This document shows positions 34,179 through 43,381 of a stretch of DNA of 64,000 bases, one piece after another (the first letter of the stretch is position 1; each line of letters begins with the position of its first letter). The notes below the pieces were generated by a model. That model was given only the letters and a program-made list of their open reading frames with translations, was not told the DNA's origin and did no database searches. The position numbers and the translations under genes were made by a program. Source of the stretch: Nioella sediminis (lineage in GTDB: Bacteria > Pseudomonadota > Alphaproteobacteria > Rhodobacterales > Rhodobacteraceae); NCBI RefSeq assembly GCF_001879695.1, contig NZ_MNBL01000084.1:1-64000 (forward strand), given 5' to 3'.

Positions 34179-35006
34179 TCAGCCAAGCAGCGATTGTGTC
34201 AGGGGATGGTCTGCCTGTTTCAACCCGTCGATGACATCGAAATGGTGACGACCGGGATCGTAGACCGCAGGAGAGAAGTTCGTCTTTTCGGCCCAGGCTT
34301 CTGCCAGGATCTGCGACTGGCGCAGGAACTCCGGACGCTCCAATGCGCCGGTCCAGCAGGTCACGGATTTGCCGGGCAGAGGGTCGAGCAGCACAGGGCT
34401 TTCGGTCTCGGCCTCATGCCCATCAATCTGCAGTGTTTCGTTCATCGAATGCAGGCGCACGGGGCGCAGATCGTGAACGCCGCTGATCGAGACAACGCGT
34501 TCGATACGGTCGCTGATCGACGTGGGCAATGGTCCGCCTTCGCAGATCATCCGTGTCACCAGATGCCCGCCAGCGGAATGCCCGGTCAGCCGGATCGGTC
34601 CGTCGACCATCGTGGCAGCCTTGCAGATGGCCGCGCCGATCTGGCGTGTGATGCCCGCGATCCTGGCTTCGGGAGCCAGCGTATAACTCGGCATCGCCAC
34701 GGCCCATCCATGGGCCAGCGGACCGGCGGCCAGGTCGGAATACAGTCCCTTGTGCATCCGCATCCAGTAGCCGCCATGGACAAAGACGACGAGGCCTCTG
34801 ATCAGCCCATCCGGCCGGAACAGATCGAACCGTTCACGCGGGGCGTCCCCATAGGCGATATCGGTTTCCGCATGGGGCCAGCTGTCGCGGAAGGCATGGG
34901 CGCGCTGTTCCCAGATCGCCGGAAAGCCGTCGCCGCCGGGAATGTGATCGGCATTGGTGAAGGCATCTTCCCAGTCGATTCCGCTCTCTGGTGCTGCGCT
35001 GTTCAT
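34179..35006 (-). CDS. Alpha/beta hydrolase, formamidase/esterase type
   Basis: 275 residues from the ATG at 35006 (AGGAC about 8 bases upstream). An oxyanion-hole motif VVFVHGGYW and the nucleophile elbow LTGHSAGGHLV place it in the HSL/kynurenine-formamidase-like branch; GRHHFDVIDGL supplies the likely catalytic His. It is the last gene of the minus-strand operon that starts at 43228, 83 bp after the iron alcohol dehydrogenase. A role in cleaving an amide or ester in that pathway is inferred. Confidence 0.82.
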   Translation of the reverse strand: MNSAAPESGIDWEDAFTNADHIPGGDGFPAIWEQRAHAFRDSWPHAETDIAYGDAPRERFDLFRPDGLIRGLVVFVHGGYWMRMHKGLYSDLAAGPLAHGWAVAMPSYTLAPEARIAGITRQIGAAICKAATMVDGPIRLTGHSAGGHLVTRMICEGGPLPTSISDRIERVVSISGVHDLRPVRLHSMNETLQIDGHEAETESPVLLDPLPGKSVTCWTGALERPEFLRQSQILAEAWAEKTNFSPAVYDPGRHHFDVIDGLKQADHPLTQSLLG

Positions 35007-35088
35007 ATCTGCTGTCCTATGGTCGCAAAAAACCCGAGGCGCAGAGTAGACCCGCCCCGGGGGAATGATCAAACGGGAAAACTGCCGC

Positions 35089-36234
35089 TCAGATGATCTC
35101 TTCGAACAGCGCCTTCACGTTGTCCGCCGTCAGCGTGACCGGATTGCCACCGCAGGACGGATCTTCCAGCGCCATGGCGGTCAGTTCGTCGATGCGGTCG
35201 CGGCCGACGCCCATCTCGGACAGACTGCGCGGTATGCCGAGGCTGTCGTTGAACGCCTGCACGAAGGACTGGAACCCGGCAAAGCCGCCTTCGATGCCCA
35301 GATAGGCGGCGGCGCGGTCGAAGCGCTGCTCGATTGCAGGCGCATTGAGGCGCAGCACGGCGGGCATGCAGACGGCGTTGGTGGTGCCGTGATGGGTGCC
35401 GTAGACCGCGCCAATGGGGTGGCTCAGCGCATGGATCGCGCCAAGACCCTTTTGGAAGGCGGTCGCGCCCATTGCGGCGGCGCTCATCATCTGTGCACGG
35501 GCCTCGATATCGGTGCCGATGGCGTAGGCACGCGGCAGGTACTCTTTCACCAATCTCATGCCTTCCAGCGCAATCCCCTGGCTCATCGGGTGGTAATGCG
35601 GGCTGCTGAACGCCTCCACGCAATGGGCGAAGGCATCAAGCCCCGTGCCCGCCGTGATCGCCTGCGGCATGCCCACGGTCAGCTCTGGGTCGGCGATCAC
35701 GACCGAGGGCAGCACCTTGGGATGGAAGATGATCTTCTTCACATGGGTTTCGGAATTGGTGATGACGCTGGCGCGCCCCACCTCGGACCCTGTGCCGGCG
35801 GTGGTGGGCACGGCGATGATCGGGGCGATGCCATCGGGGTCGGCGCGCGTCCACCAGTCGCCGATATCCTCGTAGTCCCAAACGGGCCGGGTCTGGCCGG
35901 ACATGAAGGCGACCATCTTGCCCAGATCGAGGCCAGAGCCGCCGCCAAAGGCGATGACCCCGTCATGACCGCCCGCCTTGTAGACCTCCAGCCCGGCGGC
36001 GAGGTTCATCTCATTCGGGTTCGGGTCCACATCGGCGAAGATCGCGCGGCCAAGTCCGGCGGCTTCCATGACATCCAGTGCCGCCGTGGTGATCGGCAGG
36101 TCGCGCAGCCCCCGGTCGGTGACCAGCAGCGGGCGTTTCATGCCGGTTTGGGCGCAGGCCTCGGGCAGCTCGGCAATGCGGCCAGCGCCGAATTTGATCG
36201 CGGTCGGGTAGGACCAGTTACCGGTAAGGCTCAT
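35089..36234 (-). CDS. Iron-containing alcohol dehydrogenase
   Basis: 381-residue group III (Fe-ADH) enzyme. NAD-binding GGGSGLDLGKMVAFM and PTTAGTGSEVGRASVI are typical. Metal ligands are expected in GTGLDAFAHCVEAF (Asp, His) and in the His-rich AIHALSHPIGAVYGTHHG. It would oxidise a primary alcohol to an aldehyde. Its ATG overlaps the stop of the aldehyde dehydrogenase upstream in the operon by 4 bp, so the two probably act in sequence. Confidence 0.93.
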   Translation of the reverse strand: MSLTGNWSYPTAIKFGAGRIAELPEACAQTGMKRPLLVTDRGLRDLPITTAALDVMEAAGLGRAIFADVDPNPNEMNLAAGLEVYKAGGHDGVIAFGGGSGLDLGKMVAFMSGQTRPVWDYEDIGDWWTRADPDGIAPIIAVPTTAGTGSEVGRASVITNSETHVKKIIFHPKVLPSVVIADPELTVGMPQAITAGTGLDAFAHCVEAFSSPHYHPMSQGIALEGMRLVKEYLPRAYAIGTDIEARAQMMSAAAMGATAFQKGLGAIHALSHPIGAVYGTHHGTTNAVCMPAVLRLNAPAIEQRFDRAAAYLGIEGGFAGFQSFVQAFNDSLGIPRSLSEMGVGRDRIDELTAMALEDPSCGGNPVTLTADNVKALFEEII

Positions 36235-37610
36235 TTCGTCACCTTCTTGAGATGGTAGGATTTGGGACGGGTCAGGTTGTGATAGCCGATGACCGACAGG
36301 CCGCCGCCGCGCCCGGTGTTCTTGCAGCCGGTCCAGCAGAGGCCCGGGTCGAGATAGTCGGCGCGGTTGAGGAAAACGGTGCCGGTTTCCACCCGGTCGC
36401 CCACGGCCATGGCCCGGTCGATATCGGCGGTCCAGAGACTGGCGGTCAGGCCGAACTCGCTGTCATTCATCAGCGCGATGGCCTCGTCATCGTCCTTCAC
36501 CGGCATGATGCCGACGACGGGGCCGAAGCTCTCATCGCGCATCACGCGCATGTCGTGGGTGACATTGGTCAGGATCTGTGGGGTCAGGTAGGCACCGCCG
36601 TCATCTTCCGCGAAGGTGGGGATGTGGGCGGTTGCGCCTGCCGCGACGGCCTCCGATGTCTGCGCGCGGACCTCATCGGCAAAGCGGGTGTTTGCCATAG
36701 GACCAAGCGTGGTGTCCGGGTCCAGCGGATTGCCGAGCTTGTAGGTTTTGACCAGCTCCACCGACTTCTCGACAAACGCATCAAACAGGCTTTCCTGGAC
36801 ATAAATCCGCTCGATCCCGCAGCAGCACTGGCCGGAATTGAACATTGCCCCGTCAATCAGCGTGGCAACCGCCGCATCCAGATCGGCATCCTCCATCACA
36901 TAGCCGGGGTCCTTGCCGCCAAGTTCCAGCCCAAGGCCGGTGAACGTCCCCGCCGCCGCGCGTTCCATGGCCTTGCCGCCCCCGACCGAGCCGGTGAAGT
37001 TGACGAAATCGAACGCCCCCTCCGCGATCAGGGCCGATGTCGTGCCGTGGTCGAGGAAGACATTGAGGAACACATCCTCCGGCACGCCCGCCGAATGGAA
37101 GGCGCGGGCCATGCGTTCGCCCACCAGCAGCGTCTGCGTGGCGTGTTTCAGCACCACCGTATTGCCCGCGATCAGCGCGGGCGCCACGGTGTTGATCGCG
37201 GTCATGTAGGGGTAGTTCCACGGCGCCACGACGAAGACGACGCCATGCGGCACCCGCCTGATATAGCGCTTGAACGTGGCGTCCTCGCCCACGGCGATAT
37301 CGGCCAGAGCCTCCCCGGCAATCGCAGCCATATGGCTGGCGCGTTCGTTGAAGCCGCCGAATTCGCCCCCGTAGCGCACCGGACGGCCCATCATATGCGC
37401 CAGCTCCGGCACGATCTCGTCATTCATCGCGCCCACGGCGGCGACACCGGCCATGACCAGTTCAGCACGCTCGGACAGAGGCCGGGCAGCCCAATCGGCC
37501 TGCGCCGCACGGGCGCGATCCACGAGGGCGCGGGCGGCTGACGCTTCCAGCGTTGTGCGCTCGGCGAAAACCGATCCGTCGATCGGTGAGATGCATTTGA
37601 GAAGGCTCAT
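36231..37610 (-). CDS. Aldehyde dehydrogenase
   Basis: 459 residues of the NAD(P)-dependent aldehyde dehydrogenase superfamily. VVAPWNYPYMTAIN, NFTGSVGGGKAMERAA, LELGGKDPGYV with the general-base Glu, and FNSGQCCCGIERIYV with the nucleophilic Cys are present. ATGA overlaps on both sides tie it to the SnoaL-like gene and the alcohol dehydrogenase. The likely substrate is the aldehyde made by that dehydrogenase. Confidence 0.94.
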   Translation of the reverse strand: MSLLKCISPIDGSVFAERTTLEASAARALVDRARAAQADWAARPLSERAELVMAGVAAVGAMNDEIVPELAHMMGRPVRYGGEFGGFNERASHMAAIAGEALADIAVGEDATFKRYIRRVPHGVVFVVAPWNYPYMTAINTVAPALIAGNTVVLKHATQTLLVGERMARAFHSAGVPEDVFLNVFLDHGTTSALIAEGAFDFVNFTGSVGGGKAMERAAAGTFTGLGLELGGKDPGYVMEDADLDAAVATLIDGAMFNSGQCCCGIERIYVQESLFDAFVEKSVELVKTYKLGNPLDPDTTLGPMANTRFADEVRAQTSEAVAAGATAHIPTFAEDDGGAYLTPQILTNVTHDMRVMRDESFGPVVGIMPVKDDDEAIALMNDSEFGLTASLWTADIDRAMAVGDRVETGTVFLNRADYLDPGLCWTGCKNTGRGGGLSVIGYHNLTRPKSYHLKKVTK

Positions 37611-38011
37611 GCGAGGGCACTTTCTGTCTGTTCCTCAAGTTCGTTGAGGCTTGTGTGGCGGATTTTCCAGCTGCCGTCGGCCTGCCGCAGGAAGGTGTTG
37701 AGACCGGTGCCGACGATCCGAAGGACCTGGCCGTCCGGGGCGGAGACATTCGCCGCGTAGAGCAGGCTGCAGAAGCCGATCCCGCCCTCTGCACGGGCGT
37801 CGAGGATGGTCATGGACTTGTTGAACTCGCCTTCTTTAAACCAGCTTTCGTGTGCCGCCATCAGCGCCGCCGTGCCTGTGGCGGGCGGACCGTAGGGCGA
37901 GAAGATCTGCCCGTCCGGGGTGAATTCTGCTGCACAGCCCGCGCTGTCATGGGCGGTGTATGCCTGCAGATACCTGTCGAGCACCGGCTGGAACAGGTCG
38001 CGCGCGGACAT
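37607..38011 (-). CDS. SnoaL/NTF2-like small protein
   Basis: 134 residues with the cone-shaped NTF2/DUF4440 pattern: an N-terminal helix FQPVLDRYLQAYTAHDSAGC, then FTPDGQIFSPYGPPATGTAA and a C-terminal sheet ending in WKIRHTSLN. These folds serve as isomerases, hydrolases or ligand-binding proteins. It is embedded between the ligase and the aldehyde dehydrogenase with a 4-bp overlap and a 3-bp gap, so it is part of the same pathway; its reaction is not predictable. Confidence 0.82.
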   Translation of the reverse strand: MSARDLFQPVLDRYLQAYTAHDSAGCAAEFTPDGQIFSPYGPPATGTAALMAAHESWFKEGEFNKSMTILDARAEGGIGFCSLLYAANVSAPDGQVLRIVGTGLNTFLRQADGSWKIRHTSLNELEEQTESALA

Positions 38012-38014
38012 GGC

Positions 38015-39376
38015 TCAGGCCCTTTCGAACCCGCGGGCGACCTCGTAATCGGTCACCACCCGGTCAAAGTCCTCGATCTCCACTTCGGCGGCGCGGGTGT
38101 AGTGGTCGACCACCCAATCGCCCATAGCCTCGCGCAGCATGGCCGAATTGCGCAGGGTCTCTGCCGCGTCGCGCAGGGTGCCGGGGATGTGGCCGACGTC
38201 GCCCTCATAGGCGTCACCCTTGAAGGGCGGCTCCAGCTCCAGCCCTTCCTCGATGCCCTTGATCCCGGCGGCCAGCATCGCGGCCATGGCCAGATAGGGG
38301 TTCATGTCGGACCCGCCGATGCGGCATTCCACGCGCACGGCCTTGCTGCCCTCGCCACACAGGCGGAAGCCCGCAGTGCGGTTGTCCACCGACCAGACGG
38401 TGCGGGTCGGTGCGAAGCTGCCCTTCTGGAAGCGCTTGTAGCTGTTGATATAGGGGGCCAGGAAACAGGTGTAGTCGCTGGCATATTTGATCAGCCCGGC
38501 CATGTAGCTTTTCATCAGATCCGACATGCCAAGCGGGTCGTTTTCGTCATAGAAGACCGGTGCGCCGTCTTTCCACAGCGACTGGTGCACATGGCTGGAA
38601 CTGCCGACCTTATCGTGATGCCACTTGGGCAGGAAGGTCACGGCATGGCCGTTCTGCCAGGCGATTTCCTTCACCGCGTTCTTTGCGATGGTGTGATTGT
38701 CGGCGGTGTCGAGCGCGGCGGAATAGCGGATGTTCAACTCTTCCTGACCGGTTTCGGCCTCGCCCTTCGAATTCTCCACCGGGATGCCCGCCGCATAGAG
38801 ATGATTGCGGATCGGCCGCATCACATGCTCTTCCTTGGTGGTCTGGAAGATGTGGTAATCCTCGTTGTAGCCGCTGATCGGCTGCATGTCGCGGAAGCCC
38901 GATTTGCGGATCTCGTCAAAGCTCTTCTCGAACAGGAAGAACTCGATTTCCGTGGCCATCATGGCGTCATAGCCCATGGCCTCCAGCCGCTTGACCTGTT
39001 TCTTCAGGATCGCGCGGGGGGAATGGGGCACGTCTTCATGGGTGTGGTGATCCAGCAGATCGCACAGGACCATGACGGTTCCCTCAAGCCACGGCACCGG
39101 GCGCAGCGTGGTCAGGTCGGGCTTCATCACATAGTCGCCATAGCCCGCGCGCCAACTGGTCGAGGCGTAGCCGTCGGGCGTCGCCATCTCCAGATCGGTG
39201 GCCAGCAGGTAGTTGCAGCAATGGGTTTCCTTCCACGCGCTTTCGACGAAGTTCACGGCATGGAAGCGCTTGCCCATCAGGCGGCCCTGCATATCGACCG
39301 CGCAGACCAGCACGGTATCTACCATGCCGTTTGCAACTTGGTCTTTCAGGGTGTCGAAACTCAGGATGGCGGACAT
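38015..39376 (-). CDS. Glutamine-synthetase-like gamma-glutamyl-amine ligase (PuuA/GlnA4-type)
   Basis: 453 residues of the glutamine synthetase superfamily, branch of gamma-glutamylpolyamine, -ethanolamide and -isopropylamide synthetases. Metal and ATP segments are visible: MATEIEFFLF, ENSKGEAETGQEELNI, GSSSHVHQSLW, and SVDNRTAGFR with ECRIGGSDMNPYLAMAAM. A housekeeping role is unlikely given its place in a catabolic operon with TRAP transport and alcohol and aldehyde dehydrogenases. I infer ATP-dependent gamma-glutamylation of an imported amine, most simply an amino alcohol. Confidence 0.9.
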   Translation of the reverse strand: MSAILSFDTLKDQVANGMVDTVLVCAVDMQGRLMGKRFHAVNFVESAWKETHCCNYLLATDLEMATPDGYASTSWRAGYGDYVMKPDLTTLRPVPWLEGTVMVLCDLLDHHTHEDVPHSPRAILKKQVKRLEAMGYDAMMATEIEFFLFEKSFDEIRKSGFRDMQPISGYNEDYHIFQTTKEEHVMRPIRNHLYAAGIPVENSKGEAETGQEELNIRYSAALDTADNHTIAKNAVKEIAWQNGHAVTFLPKWHHDKVGSSSHVHQSLWKDGAPVFYDENDPLGMSDLMKSYMAGLIKYASDYTCFLAPYINSYKRFQKGSFAPTRTVWSVDNRTAGFRLCGEGSKAVRVECRIGGSDMNPYLAMAAMLAAGIKGIEEGLELEPPFKGDAYEGDVGHIPGTLRDAAETLRNSAMLREAMGDWVVDHYTRAAEVEIEDFDRVVTDYEVARGFERA

Positions 39377-39391
39377 GGTGTGTTCCTGTAA

Positions 39392-39428
39392 GGCATTGGG
39401 AATGCCCCGGCCCGGACGTGGCGGGCCG
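39392..39428 (-). terminator. Twin hairpins between dctP and the ligase gene
   Basis: Two stem-loops in the 66-bp gap: GGCATT/AATGCC with loop GGG (39392-39406) and CGGCCCG/CGGGCCG with a 7-base loop (39408-39428). There is no U-tract, so an mRNA-processing or attenuating role that keeps the binding-protein message abundant is more likely than full termination. Confidence 0.5.
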
Positions 39429-39442
39429 AGGCGGGATCGTGA

Positions 39443-40477
39443 TCAGGTATAGCGATAGGGCCGGCCAGCGGCCTGCATATCCGCGTTATACTGCCGGAAG
39501 ATTTCCACCACACGCCGTTTCGTTTCCGACTCGGCTGCGATTTCTTCCCAGAAGTCCTGTGCAGCAGCTTCGACCTGGGCCCATTCCTCATCGGGGATAG
39601 AGGTCAGTTCCATCTCGGTCCCGTGGACGCGCAGCGCGGCCTCACCGCCCCAATACCACCACTGGCGGTAATAGTGCGACTGGTCGCAGCAGACGCGGAA
39701 CAGGGTTTGCAGGTCTTCGGGCAGTTCGTTCCAGCGATCCATGTTGGCAAAGAACGACCCGGCCCATGCGCCAGAGATGTTGTTGGTCAGGAAGTAGTTG
39801 GTCACGTTGGCCCACCCGACGGTGTAATCCTCGGTGATGCCCGACCAGGCGATGCCATCCAGTTCGCCCGTCTGTACGGCCACTTCGATATCTTCCCAGG
39901 GCAGGGTCACCGGCACTACGCCGAACTGGCTGAGGAAGCGGCCCGCGGTCGGGAAGGTGAAGACCCGCTTGCCCTGAAGATCGGCCAGGCTGCGGATCGG
40001 GTCGACCGTGGCGAAGTGGCAGGGGTCCCAGGCACCGGCGGAGATGTGTTTCACACCGACCGCCGAATAGGCTTCGTCCCAGATCTCGTTTAGCCCGTAC
40101 TGGTTGAACAGCACCGGCACGTCGAGCGAGTAGCGCGAGGCGAAGGGGAAATAGCCGCCAAAGACTGTCACTTCAGTGGGCGAGGCCATGGAGTCGTCAT
40201 CAGACTGCACCGCGTCGATCGTGCCGCGCTGCATGGCGCGGAACAGCTCGCCCGTGGGGACCAGCTGATCGGCATAGAACAGCTCGATCTGCATCCGGTC
40301 GCCCGCGATCTGGTTGAACATGTTGATCGCCGGGGTGATCACATGCTCGGCCAGGGCCGCACCGGCATAGGTCTGCATCCGCCAGGTGATGGTGTTCTGA
40401 GCGATGGCAGGCGTTGCCAGCCCGGCCGCCGCCGCGCCGACCCCTGCGGTTTGCAGGAACTTACGTCTTGTCGTCAT
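39443..40477 (-). CDS. dctP: TRAP transporter solute-binding protein (DctP family)
   Basis: 344-residue periplasmic binding protein with a Tat signal (MTTRRKFLQTAGVGAAAAGLATPAIA). The DctP fold is clear: ITWRMQTYAGAALAEHVI, GELFRAMQRGTIDAVQ, LADLQGKRVFTFPTAGRFL, and an aromatic-rich binding-site region near WWYWGG. AAGGAG lies before the ATG. The ligand is not readable, but the absence of an obvious organic-acid context and the adjacent amine ligase favour a nitrogenous or amino-alcohol compound. Confidence 0.92.
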   Translation of the reverse strand: MTTRRKFLQTAGVGAAAAGLATPAIAQNTITWRMQTYAGAALAEHVITPAINMFNQIAGDRMQIELFYADQLVPTGELFRAMQRGTIDAVQSDDDSMASPTEVTVFGGYFPFASRYSLDVPVLFNQYGLNEIWDEAYSAVGVKHISAGAWDPCHFATVDPIRSLADLQGKRVFTFPTAGRFLSQFGVVPVTLPWEDIEVAVQTGELDGIAWSGITEDYTVGWANVTNYFLTNNISGAWAGSFFANMDRWNELPEDLQTLFRVCCDQSHYYRQWWYWGGEAALRVHGTEMELTSIPDEEWAQVEAAAQDFWEEIAAESETKRRVVEIFRQYNADMQAAGRPYRYT

Positions 40478-40525
40478 GTCACTTCTCCTTGTTGATGGGG
40501 TGCCCCGGTTCGCGGGGTCTGTTTG

Positions 40526-41851
40526 CTATCGGTTGTAGACATAATCGGGCAGCCACAGCGCGATCTGCGGGAAGACCATGACCAGCGTCAGGGCCAGCAC
40601 CATCACGAGCGCGAAGGGAATGATGGATCGGTAGATGTCACGCAGGCCGATCTCGGGCGGGGCCATGGCGCGCATCAGGAACAGGTTATAGCCGAAGGGC
40701 GGCGTCATATAGGCGATCTGCGTGGTGATCGTGTAAAGCACGCCATACCAGATCAGGTTGAAACCGAGCTCATCGACCAGCGGCACGTAAAGCGGCGCAA
40801 CGATCACGAGCATCGCGGTGTCATCCAGAAACGTGCCCATCACGATGAAGGAAAGCTGCATCAGGATGAGGATCATCCAAGGCGACAGTCCCCATTGTTC
40901 GGTAAACAGGCTCTCAATCGCGTTCACCGCACCAAGCCCGTCGAAGATCGCGCCAAAGCCAAGTGCGGCCAGGATGATCCACATGAACATGCAGGAAATG
41001 CCGAGCGTATTGCGCACCGAGGTTTCGAACACCTCTTTCGTCATACGGCCCTTCAGCACGGCGGCAACGAAGGCTGTCAGCGCCCCGATGGCAGAGCTTT
41101 CCACCAGCGAGGTCCAGCCATTGACGAAGGGCACCATCATCGTAGCGAAGATCACCAGCGGCAGCAGCCCGGCGCGCAGCAGGCGCAGTTTCTCGGCCAT
41201 GGGAACGTTGCGTTCTTCCTCGGGCAGGGCAGGGCCGAGCTCTGGCTGAATGCGGCAGCGGATATAGATGTAAATGATGAACATCGCGGCCATCATCAGG
41301 CCGGGCAGCACGCCCGCCAGCCAAAGCTGCCCCACCGGCTGGCGCGCGATCATCGCATAAAGGACCAGCACGACCGAGGGTGGCACCAGGATGCCGAGCG
41401 ACGACCCCGCCTGAATGACGCCTGTCACCATGATCTTGTCATAGCCCCGGCGCAGCAGTTCCGGCAGCGCGATGGTGGCGCCGATGGCCATGCCTGCAAC
41501 AGACAGCCCGTTCATGGCCGAGATCAGCACCATCAGCCCGATCGTGCCGATGGCCAAGCCGCCCCGCACCGGCCCCATCCAGACATGGAACATCTTGTAG
41601 AGGTCATCGGCGATCTTCGATTCCGACAGGATGTAGCCCATGAAGATGAACATCGGCAGGGTCAGCAACGGATACCAGCGCATCAGCTTCATCGCGTTGG
41701 CGAAGGGAATCTCGATGCCGCCCACACCCCACAGCAGCACGCCCGACAAAGCCGCGACAAAGCCGATGGCCCCGAAGACGCGCTGCCCGGTGAACAGCAT
41801 CAGCATCATCGAGCTGAACATCATGATGGCGATGAGTTCATAGGACATCAC
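40526..41851 (-). CDS. dctM: TRAP transporter large permease (DctM family)
   Basis: 441-residue, roughly 12-helix membrane protein that drives sodium-coupled uptake in TRAP systems. Landmarks: FTGQRVFGAIGFVAALSGVL, VAGMAIGATIALPELLRRGY, SLGILVPPSVVLVLYAMIA, and MTPPFGYNLFLMRAMAPPEI near the end. It overlaps dctQ by 4 bp and is followed by dctP. Confidence 0.94.
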   Translation of the reverse strand: MMSYELIAIMMFSSMMLMLFTGQRVFGAIGFVAALSGVLLWGVGGIEIPFANAMKLMRWYPLLTLPMFIFMGYILSESKIADDLYKMFHVWMGPVRGGLAIGTIGLMVLISAMNGLSVAGMAIGATIALPELLRRGYDKIMVTGVIQAGSSLGILVPPSVVLVLYAMIARQPVGQLWLAGVLPGLMMAAMFIIYIYIRCRIQPELGPALPEEERNVPMAEKLRLLRAGLLPLVIFATMMVPFVNGWTSLVESSAIGALTAFVAAVLKGRMTKEVFETSVRNTLGISCMFMWIILAALGFGAIFDGLGAVNAIESLFTEQWGLSPWMILILMQLSFIVMGTFLDDTAMLVIVAPLYVPLVDELGFNLIWYGVLYTITTQIAYMTPPFGYNLFLMRAMAPPEIGLRDIYRSIIPFALVMVLALTLVMVFPQIALWLPDYVYNR

Positions 41852-42444
41852 AGATCCTCCCCGCGAATGCGGCCGATATCGCGGAAGAATTCAGCCGAGG
41901 CCTGAAGGATCATGAGGAAGACACCGATGCAAAGCGTGACCTTGATGGGCCACAGGATGGGACGCCACGCCGTGGGGCTGCGTTCGAGAAAGCCGATTTC
42001 CTCTGCCGCGCCGCTGAACCCGCCGGTCAGGAACGCCCAGGCCAGATCGCGGAAGAAGGTGAAGGGCTCCATACCGAAATAGCCAAGCGCATAGGCGGTG
42101 GAACTGACCGCGCCGATGAACAGCACGACGAGGTAGTACATCAGGAACAACACGGTGAAGGCATCGACCCAGGCTTTGGTGCGCGGGCTCCAGTTGCCGT
42201 AGAACAGGTCCATCCGCACATTCGACCCCAGTTGGATCGAATAGGGACCCCCAAGGATGTAATAGGCCACCATCACGAATTGCGCGGTTTCCAGCGTCCA
42301 TTGCGCCGGGTTGAAGAAGGTCTTGGAAATCGAGCTCCACAGCAGAATGCCGATCAGCACGAAGATCAGGTACATCGCGATGCGCCCGATGAAACGGTTC
42401 ATTCGGTCGATGGCGCGGATATAGGCGAGGATGACCCTAGGCAT
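41848..42444 (-). CDS. dctQ: TRAP transporter small permease (DctQ family)
   Basis: 198 residues with four hydrophobic segments (IAMYLIFVLIGILLWSSISK; FVMVAYYILGGPYSIQLGS; AFTVLFLMYYLVVLFIGAVS; IKVTLCIGVFLMILQ). NVRMDLFYGNWSPRTKAWVD is the typical DctQ loop. Its start overlaps the end of the N-formylglutamate amidohydrolase-like gene by 8 bp, so the operon is continuous. Confidence 0.9.
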   Translation of the reverse strand: MPRVILAYIRAIDRMNRFIGRIAMYLIFVLIGILLWSSISKTFFNPAQWTLETAQFVMVAYYILGGPYSIQLGSNVRMDLFYGNWSPRTKAWVDAFTVLFLMYYLVVLFIGAVSSTAYALGYFGMEPFTFFRDLAWAFLTGGFSGAAEEIGFLERSPTAWRPILWPIKVTLCIGVFLMILQASAEFFRDIGRIRGEDL

Positions 42445-43228
42445 GCCCGGCCTCCCGGTCGGTCAGGCCCAAAGCCGCCAGCGCGGGGACCAGAAGCAGA
42501 TGGATTTCACCGGCAAGCGCGGCCTGATCGGCCTCGGTCGTCAGCAGGTCGTTGCGAATCTCGATCATCACATTCGGCAGGTTCCGGTCGATCCCGTGCA
42601 GGCGCAGGGAATGGGTGACGCCATCTGCGGGGCCATATGGCTCGTTTCTGTCCACATGGCGGTGCGGCAAAGCGGTGGCACGGTCCAGCATCGCATCGGC
42701 AATGCGGCTGTCGGTGTCGTGCAGGATGCCGATCTCAACCGCGCGGGTGCGTCCGTGAAACACCGGGGTGAAACTGTGGACGGTCACCAGCGCAGTGGGA
42801 GACTGGCTGACCCGGCGACCGTCCAGAACCGCCCCGACCGCATCGCAGAAAGGGCGGTAGACCGTGGCTTCCCGCTCGGCCCGTTGATCGGCTGAAAGGC
42901 CATGATTTCCGGGCACGTCTATGGCTTCGGACCGGGCAGGCATGGCGCTGATAGCCTCGGGCGGGCGGTTGCAATCGTAGACAAGCCGCGACACGCGGCT
43001 GGCAACAAGCGGCGCATCCAGCAAGTTGGACAATTCCCGCGCGACGCCAAGCGCACCGGGGTCCCACGCGGCATGGCTTTGCCGGTCCTGCGGGGCCAGC
43101 CCAAGGCCGTCATAGCGGGCGGGAATGTGATGCGAGGCATGTTCGCACAGCAAGACGACGGGGCCTTTGCCCCCGCGATTGATCACCTCAACCGCATCGC
43201 TTGCTGTCATGTCGAGTGCCGCAGACAT
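42437..43228 (-). CDS. N-formylglutamate amidohydrolase family protein
   Basis: 263 residues. The family motifs VVLLCEHASHHIPARYDGLG, DPGALGVARELSNLLDAPLV, SRLVYDCNRPP, LVTVHSFTPVFHGRTR and VMIEIRNDLL are present, with the histidines and glutamate expected for a zinc amidohydrolase. The known reaction is release of glutamate from an N-acyl glutamate. As first gene of the TRAP/ligase/dehydrogenase operon, with no histidine-utilisation gene around, it is a candidate for removing a glutamyl or acyl group at the end of that pathway. Confidence 0.85.
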   Translation of the reverse strand: MSAALDMTASDAVEVINRGGKGPVVLLCEHASHHIPARYDGLGLAPQDRQSHAAWDPGALGVARELSNLLDAPLVASRVSRLVYDCNRPPEAISAMPARSEAIDVPGNHGLSADQRAEREATVYRPFCDAVGAVLDGRRVSQSPTALVTVHSFTPVFHGRTRAVEIGILHDTDSRIADAMLDRATALPHRHVDRNEPYGPADGVTHSLRLHGIDRNLPNVMIEIRNDLLTTEADQAALAGEIHLLLVPALAALGLTDREAGHA

Positions 43229-43244
43229 GCCGATTCCATCCCTG

Positions 43245-43288
43245 TTCTGTAAATATTGTTTCCTTATGCAGCATTTCTGTCAATATAT
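43245..43288. promoter_or_regulatory. Direct-repeat operator between amidohydrolase operon and RpiR gene
   Basis: TTCTGTAAATATTG at 43245 and TTCTGTCAATATAT at 43275 form a direct repeat with exactly 30 bp periodicity, about three helical turns. The AT-rich halves AAATATTG and CAATATATTT are also inverted to each other. It lies in the 153-bp divergent gap and is the best candidate for RpiR binding. Confidence 0.5.
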
Positions 43289-43381
43289 TTCCAGAGTGCT
43301 TGGACCGGGCTGCGCCAACTGCTAAGAACTGCAGCCAACCTGCCCGGGATTTCGGCAGAACCTGTCTGGTGGAGGGACTTC

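Noticed and set aside
36252-37541. 429-codon plus-strand open frame over the aldehyde dehydrogenase gene
   Set aside because: Antisense shadow of a gene with complete catalytic motifs.
40523-41905. 460-codon plus-strand open frame antisense to dctM
   Set aside because: Another shadow; DctM motifs on the minus strand explain the open frame.
42437-43228. Histidine-utilisation hutG
   Set aside because: The family matches, but no other hut gene is present and it is locked into a TRAP/ligase operon, so a different role is more likely.
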